Origin: Piliocolobus tephrosceles
Taxonomy: Eukaryota > Chordata > Mammalia > Primates > Cercopithecidae
DNA: 64,000 bases
Direction of reading: 5' to 3'
Assembly (NCBI RefSeq): GCF_002776525.5
Contig: NC_045441.1
Coordinates: 67,957,467-68,021,466 of the forward strand
Shown here: positions 1 through 12,110 of the stretch, piece after piece
Layout: each line of letters opens with the position of its first letter
Position numbering within the stretch: the first letter of the stretch is position 1
Program-made: the position numbers and the translations under genes
The notes under the pieces: generated by a model
What the model was told of the DNA's origin: nothing
The model's database searches: none
What the model saw: only the letters and a program-made list of their open reading frames with translations

Positions 1-1429
1 AGCAGGTGGCAAAAAGACGTCACCTCATCCATCTGCAATTGAACAGGGTTATAGCATGGTCTGACATCCTTTGCCAAATTCTCATGAAAAAAGTGACTAT
101 TATCAGAGCAACAATGAAGAAGGTCACTGGAAGGGTAATTACAAACTCACAAAAGGCAAAACAGTACAAGAAAAATAAGGCGATAAAATAAAACACTGCT
201 TCCAAGAGTGTTAACCAACAGTTTGGGCTATTTTTAACCCGCATTTTATTTTTCAACTCTAGTTATAAGTTTAAGAACTAAATTGGAACCAACTCATTTG
301 GGAAAACTGCACAGAAAAGCATTCCTGCCTTCATTGTCTACAGTCTGAAAGAGTTCAAGTCAAGCATGAAGGTGGCCAGGAGACAATGTGTCCTTAAGGA
401 CAGCATCACACAACTAAGGGAGGCCAAATCTAAAAAGCCTTCCAGCAATTTGATCTGCAAAGATCCCTTACAATTGTTCTGTCCATTGACCTTTGAAACT
501 ACTTTTCATCATGTAAAATTCTTCCCAGCCTCTCCGGAATGATGCTTGCCTTTCCTTTTTACCATTCTCTCTCAATATTGTCCCTTTGTAGAGACAACTC
601 CAAACATGTGGATAAACAAAGGACTCTGAGAATCTTCATCAGCAGACATCTGTGTTTGTAGGAAGAGCATCATTAAGCTCGTGTCCTTTACTGATATCTT
701 TTTAAAACTGATGATCAAAGTTGATAAACATGTGGCTTTAAGTTACTGGACACTGATTTTCTACCCATAACTCAAGGATATCAATGCAAAAAAAAAAAAG
801 TGTATTTTAACCTGAAATCACCCTGGGCATTTTTGAGAGTCAGTACATAAATTTGTGGCAAAGAACTTGGCACACATGAATTGCTGCTGTCACCCCAAAT
901 ATTAGAATTGTTCTGCAAACTTTGTATGAGCCACACACAGAAATTAATCTCCTCATTTCAATTAACCCAGTCTTCATCAATCACCTTATTCATCAGGTTT
1001 GGCTCCAAATGCCTGTTTTCTCAAATTGAATTCTTGGGCAATTGATGAAGATTATTAAGCACTGACTCATTGTGGATATGTTTGTAAATGCCACTGGCAA
1101 ATTCCAGAAGAATATCTCAAAAATAATAATAAAAAGGCAACATCTTTTGGTGAATAAATATCTATCTTTCAATTAGGGATTACTTTGAAGTTAGCTCACT
1201 CCATTTTACTATCTTATGTTGAACATAACATCAAGGATTTGTGGGGTATACTTTTATTTTAGCACTAAGCCCAATTCCACTTAAACACACAGATGACACT
1301 ATAGGTTAGCACTAATGCACTTGGTAAAGTTTAGTCAAGAAAAACATATTTGCCATTTACCAAATCTAATTTGGAATATAGTAATGATCCCACTTATTTT
1401 GAAATATAAATTTACAGCTAATAATAATT
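1..1429. other. AT-rich sequence, nothing recognised
   Basis: No transposable element, RNA gene or convincing reading frame was recognised here. The short open frames near the left edge are overlapping, low-complexity and on both strands, as expected by chance in AT-rich DNA. An A-run lies near 787-799. Confidence 0.5.
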
Positions 1430-1685
1430 AATATTTATTCAGTGTTACAGTCCAGCTGATTTTTGCTAGGTATGGGATTAAGGTGATTTATGTGCATTAA
1501 TTTGTACCATTTGTACCACAACATATTATTTATTTGTAATTATTATGCCTATTTACAAAACCTATAAAACAAGGTTTTATAACTTAACAGAGAAATAAAA
1601 ATAATTTGCCAAAAGTTGGTAAGCTATTTAAATACAGGCAATCAGGCTCCAGAGCCCATTCTCTTAATTATACTACTATATTTCC
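1430..1685 (-). mobile_element. MIR-like SINE remnant
   Basis: The stretch reads as the antisense of a MIR: a run of A+T followed by a segment resembling the reverse complement of the MIR core (the part that reads as losing a clear 'aactt...gccaaaa...gg' pattern near 1600) and ending in 'ctccagagcccattctctta'. It is strongly diverged, so it could also be chance similarity. Confidence 0.45.
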
Positions 1686-2439
1686 TTTTACATTTTGTGA
1701 ATAATTTATAATAGAATGTTAGCATGAATGCAGAGTAGATTTATTTCTATATTCCTTATTTTCTTCCTATAATCTCCTCACTGACTTTGACCTTAACAAA
1801 TAGACATTTCTATTCTTTTAAGATTTTGAATATAAACCAATAATAATGTAAATCATTAGTTTTAAAAGTCTTACGTCAAAATTGTTTTAAATATTTGCTA
1901 TATATTTCACTTGCCTGTCTTATGCCAGTTAAAGTTTTATTAGTCTCGCAAGTTCATGTATCACATTTTTCTAGCTTTTACAATTATTTGGAATACATAA
2001 TAAACCTAATGAGCTCTGATTAAGGTTTTGAAGCACAGAGAAGTGGGTTATACTTCTAAAATACTTTCTGTGTCTTTTGTGAGTAAAACCTAACTAGATT
2101 TTCTTGCTCTAAGTTCTACATTTTGGGAAGCAAAGCAGTCCAGGTAAGTGGAACATATATGAATTTGATGTCTGACAGTTCTGAGTTCAAGTTTAGATGC
2201 TGATACCAGCTACTGTACTTGGACAAATTACTTGCTTCACCTTTCTAGTCTTAATATAAGCCTAACATCACTTTTTATCTAAGCCTAACATCACTTTTTC
2301 TTTACTAGAGAAGTAAATTAGATTTGTGCAAGTTGCCACCATGGTATTTCTTTATTTGAATTAACAATTTTTAATGCTGGGTGGCTCATGGTGGGTGGAA
2401 ACGGAGTGTTTTTGTTTCTTTTTCCAGTAAAAATCTAGG
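1686..2439. other. Unrecognised AT-rich sequence with a short direct repeat
   Basis: No repeat family was recognised. A 19-bp direct repeat (aagcctaacatcacttttt) occurs at 2258-2276 and again at 2281-2299, a 23-bp period, consistent with a small replication-slippage duplication. Confidence 0.5.
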
Positions 2440-2868
2440 CTGCTCATCCTGGTCGCATTTATTTTTTGTCTTTTTGATAACAGCCATTCTAACTGGAGGG
2501 AGGTATCTCATTATGGTTTCAATTTGCATTTCCCTGATGATTAGGAATCTTTAACATTTTTCATGTACTTGTTGCCTATTTGTCTTTTATAAAAAATGCC
2601 TATTCAGATCAGTTGCCCATTTTTAAATCAGATTATTAGCTTTTTTTGCTGTTGAATTGTCTGAGTTCCTTGTATATTCTGGATATTAGTCCCTTGTTGA
2701 ATGTGTAGTGCACAAATATTTTCTCCCATTCGTAGGTTGTCTCTTCATTCTGTTGATTGTTTCCTTTGCTGTGCAGAACTATTTTAGTTTAATATAGTCC
2801 CATTTATCTATTTTTGTTTTGCCTGTGCTTTTGAAGTCTTACCCATAAAATCTTTGAATAGACCAATG
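2440..2868 (-). mobile_element. L1 fragment, inverted 5' part of a twin-primed insertion
   Basis: This is the antisense of the 3' part of L1 ORF2. It includes the reverse complement of the well-known 'fifty-nucleotide' stretch that reads tttgcatttccctgatgatt near 2525, followed by the 'ccttgtatattctggatatt' stretch. It is joined directly to a sense-strand L1 segment starting about 2869, whose sequence lies downstream of this part in the L1 consensus. That order, inverted upstream part then sense downstream part, is the known signature of twin priming during target-primed reverse transcription. The left boundary is approximate. Confidence 0.8.
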
Positions 2869-4002
2869 TTGGTGGGAATGTAAATTAATACATCCATTAT
2901 GAAAAACAGAATAAAACTCCATCTATAAACTAAAAGTAGAACTACCACATGATCCAATAATCCCACTACAGTGTATTTATGCAAACAAAAGGAAATTAGT
3001 ATATCAAAGCAATATGTGCACCCTCGTGCTTATTGTAGCACTATTCCCAACAGCTAAAAATGGAATTAGCCTAAATGTCCATCAATAGATGAATGGATAA
3101 AGAAAATATGGTATAAATATATATATGAACACGATATATATATACACACACACAATGGAATACTATTCAGGCATAAAAAAAGAATGAATTTCTGTCATTT
3201 TGTAGCAACATACATCAGCCTGCAGGAATACTTTTTTAAGTTAAATAAGTCAGGCACAGAAAGATAAATACTGCATTTTCTCATTCATATGTGGCAGCTG
3301 AAAATGTTCAGCTCATAGAAACAGTAGAATTGTGGTTACTAGAAACGAAAGGGTAGAGGGGAGACGAGGATAGGGAGAGGTTGGTTAACAGATATGAAAT
3401 TGTAGCTGGAAAGGAGAAACAAGTTCTAGTGTTCGATAGCAGTGCTGGGTAAATACAGTTAACAATCATTTATTATATATTTTCTTTTTTTTTTTTTTTT
3501 TTTTTTTTTGAGACGGAGTCTCGCTTTGTTGCCCAGGCTGGAGTGCAGTGGCCGGATCTCACCTCACTGCAAGCTCCGCCTCCCGGGTTTACACCATTCT
3601 CCTGCCTCAGCCTCCCGAGTAGCTGGGACTACAGGCGCCCGCCACCTCGCCCGGCTAGTTTTTTTTTTTTTTTTTTGTATTTTTTAGTAGAGACGGGGTT
3701 TCACCGTGTTAGCCAGGATGGTCTCGATCTCCTGACCTCATGATCCACCCGTCTCAGCCTCCCAAAGTGCTGGGATTACAGGCTTGAGACACCACGCCCG
3801 GCCTATTATATAGTTTCAAAAAAGTAGAAGAGAGGATTTTGACCGTTCCCAACACAAAGAAATAATAAGTGCTTGAGGTGATTAATATGCTAATTACCCT
3901 GATTTGATCATTACACATTGGATACATGTATTGAAATATCACTTTGTGTCCCATAAATATGTAGTGATTATGTCATCTAAAAGTAAAAAGTAAAAAAACT
4001 GT
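2869..4002 (+). mobile_element. L1 3' end (end of ORF2 and 3' UTR), sense part of the inverted insertion
   Basis: The segment starts at the L1 'ggtgggaatgtaaa' motif, then carries 'actaccacatgatccaat', 'atggaatactattcaggcat' and a 3' UTR ending in an A-rich tail (about 3980-4002). The AT/AC dinucleotide tract at about 3116-3154 is in the usual place for L1 microsatellites. No frame is open. It is interrupted by the Alu at 3480-3803 and looks like an L1PB/L1MA-age element. Confidence 0.8.
3480..3803 (-). mobile_element. AluY of Old World monkey type (AluYRa-like)
   Basis: A full-length Alu on the minus strand with a long poly(T) (3485-3509) at its left and an expanded T-run at the middle linker. 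Its left and right copies of the target site are tattatata (3471-3479 and 3804-3812). The changes 'gccggatctc', 'cacctcgcccggctagtt' and 'caggcttgag' are those of the cercopithecid AluYRa lineage rather than human AluY. This copy is the best single indication of the host lineage. Confidence 0.9.
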
Positions 4003-6011
4003 GCTAGGGCTTATAGTCCAAAGAAAATATACTTTCCTTACTGTTATCCTGTTTGTACTGTTTTTCATATGCCTTTGTAGTCTGCAGTATCTCCCATGAG
4101 ATTAATTTAATGCGCTTTTCAACAGCCCTTTTGTATCAATAACAAAAACACTAAACACAACCAGATGTAATCTCCCCAAGACGTCCTGACAACCATAGTA
4201 AATAGTTCCTTTGCTCCATCTCCTGTTCCTTAACCCATGATAACTTTTAATAAAATTCTACTCATAGGGATCAAAAATTAAAGGTCATTCTGTGGATCTA
4301 GATTTTAAAGACCAAGAAAAGGACTGTTCGAAGAAATGCTGAGACTGGCCTCAAGAGATACAGATTTAGAACATGTCCCAGGTTATCACTGTTTCACAGA
4401 GCCTACAGGGTGCCATGCTTCACATAAAATACTGTGGAACCGCAGAGATCTCATCACATCACAGAATGAACAGGCAATGATGTCAGAAGCTAACTGTTTA
4501 GTAACACAACATATCTCAGGGTCACAATGGATTCCTCTCATTGTTTATCATTAATAAGCAAAAATCTTTATCTTTACATAATTAATTTTGGCATTAATTT
4601 AGTTATGTTTTTGATTCAGGACATAAAATAAGAAAAAGAAACTGAGTTTCTCCCTTAAAAACAGCATCTAAATATGAAGAAGTTTTAGAAACACCTCAAA
4701 AAATTTCTAGGAAGCGTAAGTAAGTAAAGAACAGGAAACGTCCTAATCATAAATTACATTGGCTCAGCTTCAAGGGGTGGATTTTTTTTTACGACATTTT
4801 TATTTTTACATTGTTATCACAATATCCCTGAGGTTAAATTCAGAACAATGGTCAATTTTGAAAGTAAACCACAGGATTGTTAATGCTAACATGAAGTAGA
4901 TTTTCTTGTTAAATCTTTTAATTAATATGTTAGCTGAACTTAAAATATCCAATTTTATTTTATAAATTCTAACTTAGACTAATACTTGATGTATGAACTC
5001 TACTCAAAATGCTTCTGAGTGGAAACTTTAGTTCTTTCACGTTCCAATTTATTAGATCCCTTTGTGACTATTCATTAATGTCTAGATTAATATGTCAATA
5101 AAGAGTCCACTGAGAAAAGTCCATTAAGAAAATAGAGAACATGGATTTTGTTTTTCAGCTAGAAGTGTAAGGATATATAATTCTGAATATTTATAGAAAG
5201 ATAAATACTTGACAATAGCTTTACCAGAAAGAAAAAAAGATAAAATTATTAGGAGTAGTACAAAGAAACACGTTTTAGTAATTGTGGTATTGGGTAACAC
5301 GTAAAATAAATGTTGACCATATACTCCACAGCACTAGATTTGGGGAACACTGCAATTAAGTTTAGGGTTATATTTTAGAAAGCAGCAAGTGAATACCAAG
5401 TCATCTTCAAATAATATTGCATGCATTATTATAGGTCAATATGTTATACTTGGATCTCTCTGATGAAAGTAAGATAAAACAAAGATTCTTTGGTAGAGTT
5501 TTGGGGAAGCTGGCAAGAAATTGTGCATCTGTTCCTGTCAACATTACAGTATTGGGGATATGTAGTTTGTACATCTCTATGGATGCTCAGTGTTTATCCT
5601 GTTATCAATGCTTATTCTTTAGAATTATCCTAAATTTCTTATTTTCTTTTCTGTTGGTGTAACAAGTTTATGTTATAAGCTAATTTTTAAGGGGAAACCA
5701 TGTTGTTAATCCAATGTAAACAAAAGTAGCACACTGGACCTTACATATACCAACTGTGAAATAAATGCTTTTCTACTATCTTTGGTTTCACTTAATGACA
5801 GAAAAACAGAAGTCAACATTATACACTTTCATCGTATTTTCAAACAAAGCTCTCATTGTATTCATACTATAAAGTAAATGACTACACGTGTTGGATATGG
5901 AAGGGATGTAGGAATGGGCGGTTGGGTGCAGGTGAAGAAAGATCTGTATGCTAGGTACATGTTTAAATAAGCATATTTGATGTATACTTTATGCAGTAAG
6001 ACAAAAATCTA
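4003..6011. other. About 2 kb unrecognised AT-rich sequence
   Basis: No transposon family, RNA gene or supported coding region was recognised. The two open frames of 72-73 codons (4336-4554 and 5441-5662) have no recognisable protein similarity and no exon-like context. Confidence 0.5.
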
Positions 6012-6326
6012 GACCGGTGGTGGTGGCTCACGCCTGTAATCCCAACACTTTGGGAGGCCAAGGCGGGCGGATCACCTTAGTTCAGGAGTTCAACACCAGC
6101 CTGGCCAACGTGGTGAAACCCCATCTCTACTAAAATACAAAAATAAGCCAGGCAAGGTGGCAGATGCCTATAATCCTAGCTACTTGGGAGGCTGAGGAAG
6201 GAGAATCACTTGAAGCCTGGAGGCAGAGGTTGCAGTTAGTTGAGATTGCAACACTGTATTCCAGCCTGGGTGACAGAGGAAGACTCCTCCTCAAAAAGAA
6301 AAAGAAAAAGAAAAAAGAAGAAGAAG
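6012..6326 (+). mobile_element. AluS, full length
   Basis: Both arms are present, with the AluS-type 'agttcaacaccagcctggcc' left-arm sequence and an A-rich tail that has become an AAAG/AAG repeat (6296-6329). The target-site copies are aaaatcta at 6004-6011 and 6327-6334. Confidence 0.93.
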
Positions 6327-6529
6327 AAAATCTAAAATAATTCGGACATACATTCACATTTGTATATATTTAGACAACATATGCATATAAGTATGCATAT
6401 GTAATTACATGTAATGTATATATACATACATTTGTGAATACAGAAATGTGCCAAATTATATAGCTAACATCCATAAAAATACAAACTTTGCTCTGGGAAT
6501 GTGTTCAATGCTTCACACATATATCATAT

Positions 6530-6710
6530 TTTAAGCTTTAAAAAATTCTTTAATGTAGATCTTAATATTATCTGTTTTTATCAGATTAAGACATTTAGAC
6601 TCAAAGAAGATATTTTATTTATTGGACTTCACACCACAACCAAGTGGTAGAGCTAGTTTTAGAATTCGAATCACCTTGAATCCTGTTGCCCAATCACTTA
6701 TATGGCTAGT
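6530..6710 (-). mobile_element. MIR-like SINE remnant
   Basis: The segment has the layout of an antisense MIR: a 'gatt...agactcaaagaag' start, 'cacaaccaagtggtagagct' in the centre, then 'gaattcgaatcaccttgaat'. This corresponds to the consensus region 'cacacagctagtaagtggcagagctgg...'. It is diverged by more than a quarter. Confidence 0.6.
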
Positions 6711-8150
6711 ATATGACTTAATTCTATTTACACTGAAATCACACAGAAAAATATGAATGTACAGTTCTTAACTACAATTGATGTATTCAGGGTCTATTAT
6801 AAAAAAAGAAATCTAGGCCTCTATACTGTGGTCAACTTCATATTTTTCTCTGATAGAGATATATATAAGTGCTAGACTCATTATCAGGGTATATATTAAT
6901 TATAATAATACTGTGTTAGGTATCATTTTATACCCAAGACCCAATACTAGTATCAATATTTCTTGTATTGATGACTATAATGTTGAGGTTCCTTATCCAT
7001 TTGTGGGGGGTTTTATGGTTATATAAGAATGGTATGATCTACAACTCTCATTAACACCAGCCATCATAACAATTTTCAGATGCAGTAAAAGTTAATGTGA
7101 CCTTAAATATCATCGTTAAAATAATAATTATCAAGAACTAAAAGAAATGACCACTTTACAGAGATATGAACAATTGGAAGATAGTTTGTGCAAATTTAAC
7201 TTATTTTTACGGACTAGGATTCAGGCTAGTTACGTTTTTTTGTCTTCAGTCTGTTGTGTTAAAGAGTCACTTTCAGAGGTTCATCAAATATAGCTTGTGG
7301 TCCTGTGACCATCTGACGTCAATAATTTCAACAATATTCATAAACAAGGATATGCACATAGATGAGGAAATAAAATGATTGCTTTGGTTCGTTTCCCAAA
7401 ACCATCTTGGCAAAGAAACTTTCACACCCCAAAGCTCCACATCTGCAATTGCAAAATAATTTATTTGTTGCCAAGCCATTGTGCATATTCCAGGATACCA
7501 GCCAAGATCTAATACTGGCATCATTAAGTGAAAAATATTGTAATGTTAAATACTGTATTTCCCTGCTTCATTTTGCCAATCATTGATGTCAGTAGTATCC
7601 TGTTCTTTAGGAAACTTAATTAAATTCTTTCATTCAGATAATCAACATTTGTGCTTCCAACCACTCTTTAAATAGAGTCATTCTTTGTCTGGCAGCTGTG
7701 AGAACTTTTTATCCCATCCCCTCACAGAAACAAACAGAGAAAAAAAAAGTTCATTTAACACTAGATAATGAAATCCTTTTTGAGATACCATTCACTGGCA
7801 TGATGCACTTTTAACAGTAAAGCTTAATCCTAAAATTTATTCAAGACAAGTGAGAATCTGAATCAATGAAGCTTGGTAAAAATGAATTAGCTGCCTCAAA
7901 TGACCAAATCAAAATGCCATTCTCTCCTTCAGATAGACAATATAAATATTGCTAATGGGATGGCTTTAAAATTTTAAGATATATCAAGCCAAATGCATAC
8001 AATCATACATTTTTACATTATGATTAATGTAAAAAGGAATATTTTAACTACAAATAGACACAAAGTAATTTAATAAAAACCTTCACACAAATCAAAACTA
8101 AACATCTATTAATTTTACAGTATCTTGGTGAAAAGAGATGTATGGATATG
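6711..8150. other. Unrecognised AT-rich sequence
   Basis: Nothing was recognised. The overlapping opposite-strand frames at 7166-7378 and 7273-7524 lack similarity to any family that I know. Confidence 0.5.
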
Positions 8151-8152
8151 TA

Positions 8153-8177
8153 TGTGTGTGTGTGTGTGTGTGTGTGT
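8153..8177. repeat. (TG)n microsatellite
   Basis: An uninterrupted TG run of 25 bases, preceded by an imperfect tatg/tatg lead. Confidence 0.97.
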
Positions 8178-9561
8178 TCTGTCAAGGTAGGGTCTGTTTC
8201 CTTATTTTAATTTCTTTGGCTAGCATATTTCTGCTGTTGAATGTAACAGCTGGCATATATGCATCACAGTCATTCTCTCTTTTTCTCCAGTTCCCACTCT
8301 TTCTTCCTCCCTTTACCTTATATGCATACATATAAACACTTTAGGTCATTTTAAAAACTTGTGTCTATATTATACTTAGGTCATTACATGTAGATTTCTT
8401 ACCTATTTACCCTGCATATCTCTAACATAAATTGTGTATTTGAAGACTTTGGATCAAATTGTCACAGAATTTTACAAAAGACATTTGCAAATATTTAAAT
8501 GCTTATGGAAATACTGATCTTTGAGTATCCTTGGGAATTAGGACATAATTTAAAACAATGCATTTATTACTGTTACATAGCTATCTCAAATATAAGCCCT
8601 AATAACAAGAGACAGGCACTAGAAAAATGCATTTATAAAATTCATCTTCACCATCTACTTAACCTACCACCAAACTGCAGGTGAAGATCATTTTCCTCTC
8701 ATGTCTTTCACATTTTAGATTATATAAACATTTTAGATAACGATATATTAAAAACTGTGCAATTGACATATGTAGTTAATGAGACAACATCAAAACACAA
8801 TGATGTTAGAAACTTCATGCCCTTCAAATAGCTTTTATTTGGATTTGATTATTTTATTTTATGTTAACAAAGTTTAAATTAATTACAATACTTAACTTTT
8901 TGCTTTGCATGCATATGAAGTCTTTTCATTCTGATTCAGTTGGAGGAACTGTCTCCCAAGAGATATCAAGACCCCTTTGAATCCAGCTGTGTTTGACTTC
9001 CCCCTCCTGAACTCTCCAAGCCAAATAATGGCCCAGCATCCATATAATTATCTTTACAAACATACTTTTAGCACTAAGCATATTTGGCATTTACTAGGAA
9101 AAAGAAAAGCTTTGCCTCTGACTCTAAAAAGACAACGAACTAATCATACTCTGCATGTGTATACTGATCAAGTCTGCTTGATGTCAAAGCAGGGCACATG
9201 AAGAAATGAAATCGTAAATCTATTACTTACTAAATTCAAACATACAATCATTGTGGTTTAGTTCCTTAGAGCTCAGTATACATATTTATTAGGATCAAAT
9301 TCAAGATAATGTAAAAGGTCTTGTTCCGATAGAACAAACCTACTGTGAATGAATAGGAGAATATTTTCTTGAGCTACGGAATCAACAGTGCCTTTATTCC
9401 TAACGGATTTTCTAGTTTTACACTAAAAGTATACAGCACTGTTCCCTTTATCACATGCAAGAAGACAGTGTAGTCAACCAGTGCAACTGCTGAAAATAAA
9501 ATATTCTTTCCTATTTGAAGCTTTACCCATAGCTCCTCATCCATGCACTTGTTTCTAAGAT
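8178..9561. other. Unrecognised AT-rich sequence
   Basis: No repeat, RNA or coding signal was recognised. The frame at 8977-9201 (74 codons) has no recognisable similarity. Confidence 0.5.
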
Positions 9562-9585
9562 CAACGCTGATATGTATCAGCGTTG
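9562..9585. repeat. Short perfect inverted repeat (hairpin)
   Basis: The arms caacgctgata and tatcagcgttg (11 bp each) are separated by TG only. Outside the arms, gat and gctgatc extend the pairing imperfectly. It holds two CpG dinucleotides, which are scarce in this neighbourhood. Confidence 0.9.
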
Positions 9586-9586
9586 C

Positions 9587-9619
9587 TGATCCTAATATTG
9601 CTCTGTGATCCTAATATTA
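9587..9619. repeat. Tandem direct repeat beside the hairpin
   Basis: The 13-bp unit tgatcctaatatt is present twice, separated by gctctg. It directly follows the inverted repeat, and the first base pairs of the unit (gatc) are part of the imperfect extension of that hairpin. Confidence 0.9.
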
Positions 9620-10104
9620 TAATTCCTTTAAGATAAACATTTCTGTCACTAAAAGTATGTATTTTTATAATATCTCAGAAATCTTAAGGGTGTTTTCAAC
9701 TCAATAAAAATATATGTAACCCACACATAATGAATTTCAAAATCCTTGAACAGATTGGGTGCATTGTAACTAGTGCATAATGCCCTTTGCTGTGAATGGA
9801 CAGGCATGTGTGAGCCTTTAACCACAGAGAGGCACATAGGTCACATTCTCACAACAATGCCTTCAAAATGAGAAGTCCCCCCCCATCTACAAAAGAGCAT
9901 GATAATTTTTTTCTGGGGTGGCTTTACAGTTTATCATATTGTCAACACTACATGTGTGAGCTGAGATTCAGTTGATTTTCTTAGGGTTGTAATATACACT
10001 ATTGTTTACTTCAGTTCTCATCAAAACATAATCTCTTCTGATAAATTAGTAGTGACTAAAGGAGAGTAAACTCTATGAGTTGAATTAGAGTTATAATGTA
10101 AGAT

Positions 10105-10355
10105 TCTATGGTTGTTTCTTAAACAGACATAGCTGATGGAATGTTAATGGCTCACAAAAGTATTTCTCTATGTCTGGCTTTTCTCTAACTCCAGCTGCCT
10201 ATTCCACATTTCTAAAATTTCAAACTTATCATGTCCAACACTAAAGTTCTGACATCTTTCCTCAAACCTGCTCCTCACTGTCTTTCTCATCTAGTTAATG
10301 GCCACTGCTTACTCTACTCAAACACATCCTTCACTATTTTCTTTCTGTCACTAAT
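10105..10355 (+). repeat. Duplicated block, copy A (MLT1 tail + spacer + L2 piece)
   Basis: This block matches 11146-11383 in direct orientation at about 1.04 kb offset. The shared parts are an MLT1 3' end (tatggttgtttctta...), a non-repeat spacer (ggaatgttaatggctc...atttctctatgtctg) and an L2 piece (tcatgtccaacac...). Because the spacer is not part of either repeat family, the two copies come from one duplication and not from two independent insertions. Copy A keeps about 37 bases between the spacer and the L2 piece that copy B lacks, and lacks about 20 bases (around the aaaaaaatcccttggagtc segment) that copy B has. Confidence 0.8.
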
Positions 10356-10849
10356 TTCCCACACTTATTTGAAATTATTCTTATTTCTGGTAATTATTAA
10401 ATGTAAAGAAAAAACATGGTTAAAAACATAAAAGGGAACAAAATCTCTTGGAAAACTTTCTTTTTTGGTCACTAGACCAAGGCATAATAAACCATTGAAA
10501 GAAAATCCTACTGGAAAATCAAAATCACACAGTGACTCCAAGGATTTCTATGCTTTTATCTTGGTTTAGAAATACAATTATTGTAGTTAAATGTTATTTT
10601 TTGTCCCTCACATTGTCAAATCAGTTTTAAAATAATAACACAGAGCAAAAGAAACAGAAACTCTCATATATAGCTAATGGGAAAGCAATAGGTTAATCAT
10701 TTTGGATTTCATCTAGGCTCGTGGCTTTAAGTATGATACACATACCCATGGCAGAATTAATTATTGTTCTCATCGCTTCACTTCTGTCTGTATCCACAGG
10801 CTTTACTAGGTAATTTTGTATTTTCTCCCACAAGAAGGGAAATGGAACT
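10356..10849. other. Unrecognised sequence between the duplicated blocks
   Basis: No family was recognised. A-rich with no coding signal. Confidence 0.5.
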
Positions 10850-11185
10850 CTCTATTTCCTGACTTTGGGGTTGGTCTTGTGACTTGATTTAGTCAATGAG
10901 ATAATATTAGACGTGAAATGTGTTTGGGCAATGGGACTCATCTTCTTATGTCTATGACCATAAGGAGAAAGCTGAGTCCCAGCAGGGATACAGGTGGAGA
11001 AGACTAAAACCCAGATCATAGAGAGTAGCGACATCCAGTGCAACCCTTAGCTTAAGCAGAGTTGCCTAAGGCCAGTCTAGAAGAGTCAGTCATAAGTCAA
11101 CTAGCAGATATGTGAGAAGTAAAATTGTCATCATATTCCACTGAGACTCTATGGTTGTTTCTTACACAGCAATAGCTAATGGAAT
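10850..11185 (+). mobile_element. MLT1-type LTR (ERVL-MaLR)
   Basis: The sequence follows the MLT1 LTR layout: 'tggggttggtcttgtgactt', a middle segment with 'ggagaa...', a 'ccactgagactctatggtt' stretch, and the terminus 'cacagcaatagctaatggaa'. It is old and moderately diverged. The end of the LTR is shared with copy A of the duplicated block. Confidence 0.7.
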
Positions 11186-11383
11186 GTTAATGGCTCGCAA
11201 AAGCATTTCTCTATGTCTGACTTTTCTCTATTTATCATGTCCAACACCAAAGTTCTGACATCTTTCTTCAAACATGCTCCTCACTGTCTTTCTCATCTAG
11301 GTCATGGTAATTGCACACTCTACTCAAACACAAAAAAATCCCTTGGAGTCATCTTTCACTATTTTCTTCCTCTCACTCCCTCT
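11146..11383 (+). repeat. Duplicated block, copy B
   Basis: The partner of 10105-10355, with roughly 85-90 percent identity by eye over the aligned parts. This copy is in a complete MLT1 + L2 context, so it is more likely the source. Confidence 0.8.
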
Positions 11384-11660
11384 TACAATCTTTCAGTAAA
11401 TCCTATCAGCTTTAGCTTCAGGATTTGACCAACTTTCATTATTTTCAGCACTATGACTTGTGTCCTACTGGCATCATTTCTTTCCATGGTATTGCAGTGG
11501 TCTCCTAACTGGACTCTCTGCTTCTGCACTTATCCCAGATAATGCTAGTTTTGGGATTAGATTTAGGATTAGTCCTAAGATTAGTCAGAATGCTAAATTC
11601 AATCACGTCACTTCTGAACTCAAATCCCTCAACGACATTTCATCTGAAAAAATATTTTAA
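11229..11660 (+). mobile_element. L2 LINE fragment (3' part of the ORF)
   Basis: The text follows the L2 consensus: 'atgtccaacaccaaagttct', 'catgctcctcactgtctttc', 'cttggagtcatctttcacta', 'cagtaaatcctatcagcttt', 'gtctcctaactggactctct', 'ctgaactcaaatccctcaac'. The translated frames are broken, as expected for a fossil LINE. Confidence 0.75.
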
Positions 11661-11689
11661 ATATGAATTACTTTTGATCAAGTAATTTC

Positions 11690-12110
11690 TTTCAAAAAAA
11701 CCAACAAATAATGAGAAGAATATGTAGATCTATATCCATAAGGATATTTATTACAGATTTATTTATAAAAAAAGAAAAACAAGAAAAAACAATCTAAATA
11801 TCCAACTTAAAAAGTTTATAAAAATATGGTATAGCTATATCATGATAATAGTACAACTGAAAAAATGCAAACGGAAACATCATGTAGACTAATAATCACT
11901 TTAATCATCTGGTATGGAAACACTTATGTGAAATAAACCACTTTGCCAAACCATATTGATATTAATAACCCAATTTTTTTGTAAAATATTATTTAATAAT
12001 CAATGAATAAATAGATATACATCAAAATTAAAACTATCTCTGTGTCAAGAAAATTGTGATTGTTTTTGTGGTAGGGGGTTGTTTGTGGTTTGAGAGATTA
12101 TTTTTTTAAT
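11690..12110 (+). mobile_element. Old L1 fragment (L1ME-like), sense
   Basis: A diverged series of L1 3' ORF2 motifs: 'ggatatttattacagattta', 'caatctaaatatccaactta', 'aaaatatggtatagctatat'. The match is weak, and the family assignment is tentative. Confidence 0.45.

Noticed and set aside
3543..3743. Alu-derived open frames (also 20832-21249, 21765-21956, 33683-34016, 41074-41373, 50513-50923, 6130-6357 and 59184-59453)
   Set aside because: Typical open frames of antisense Alus; all match Alu sequence only.
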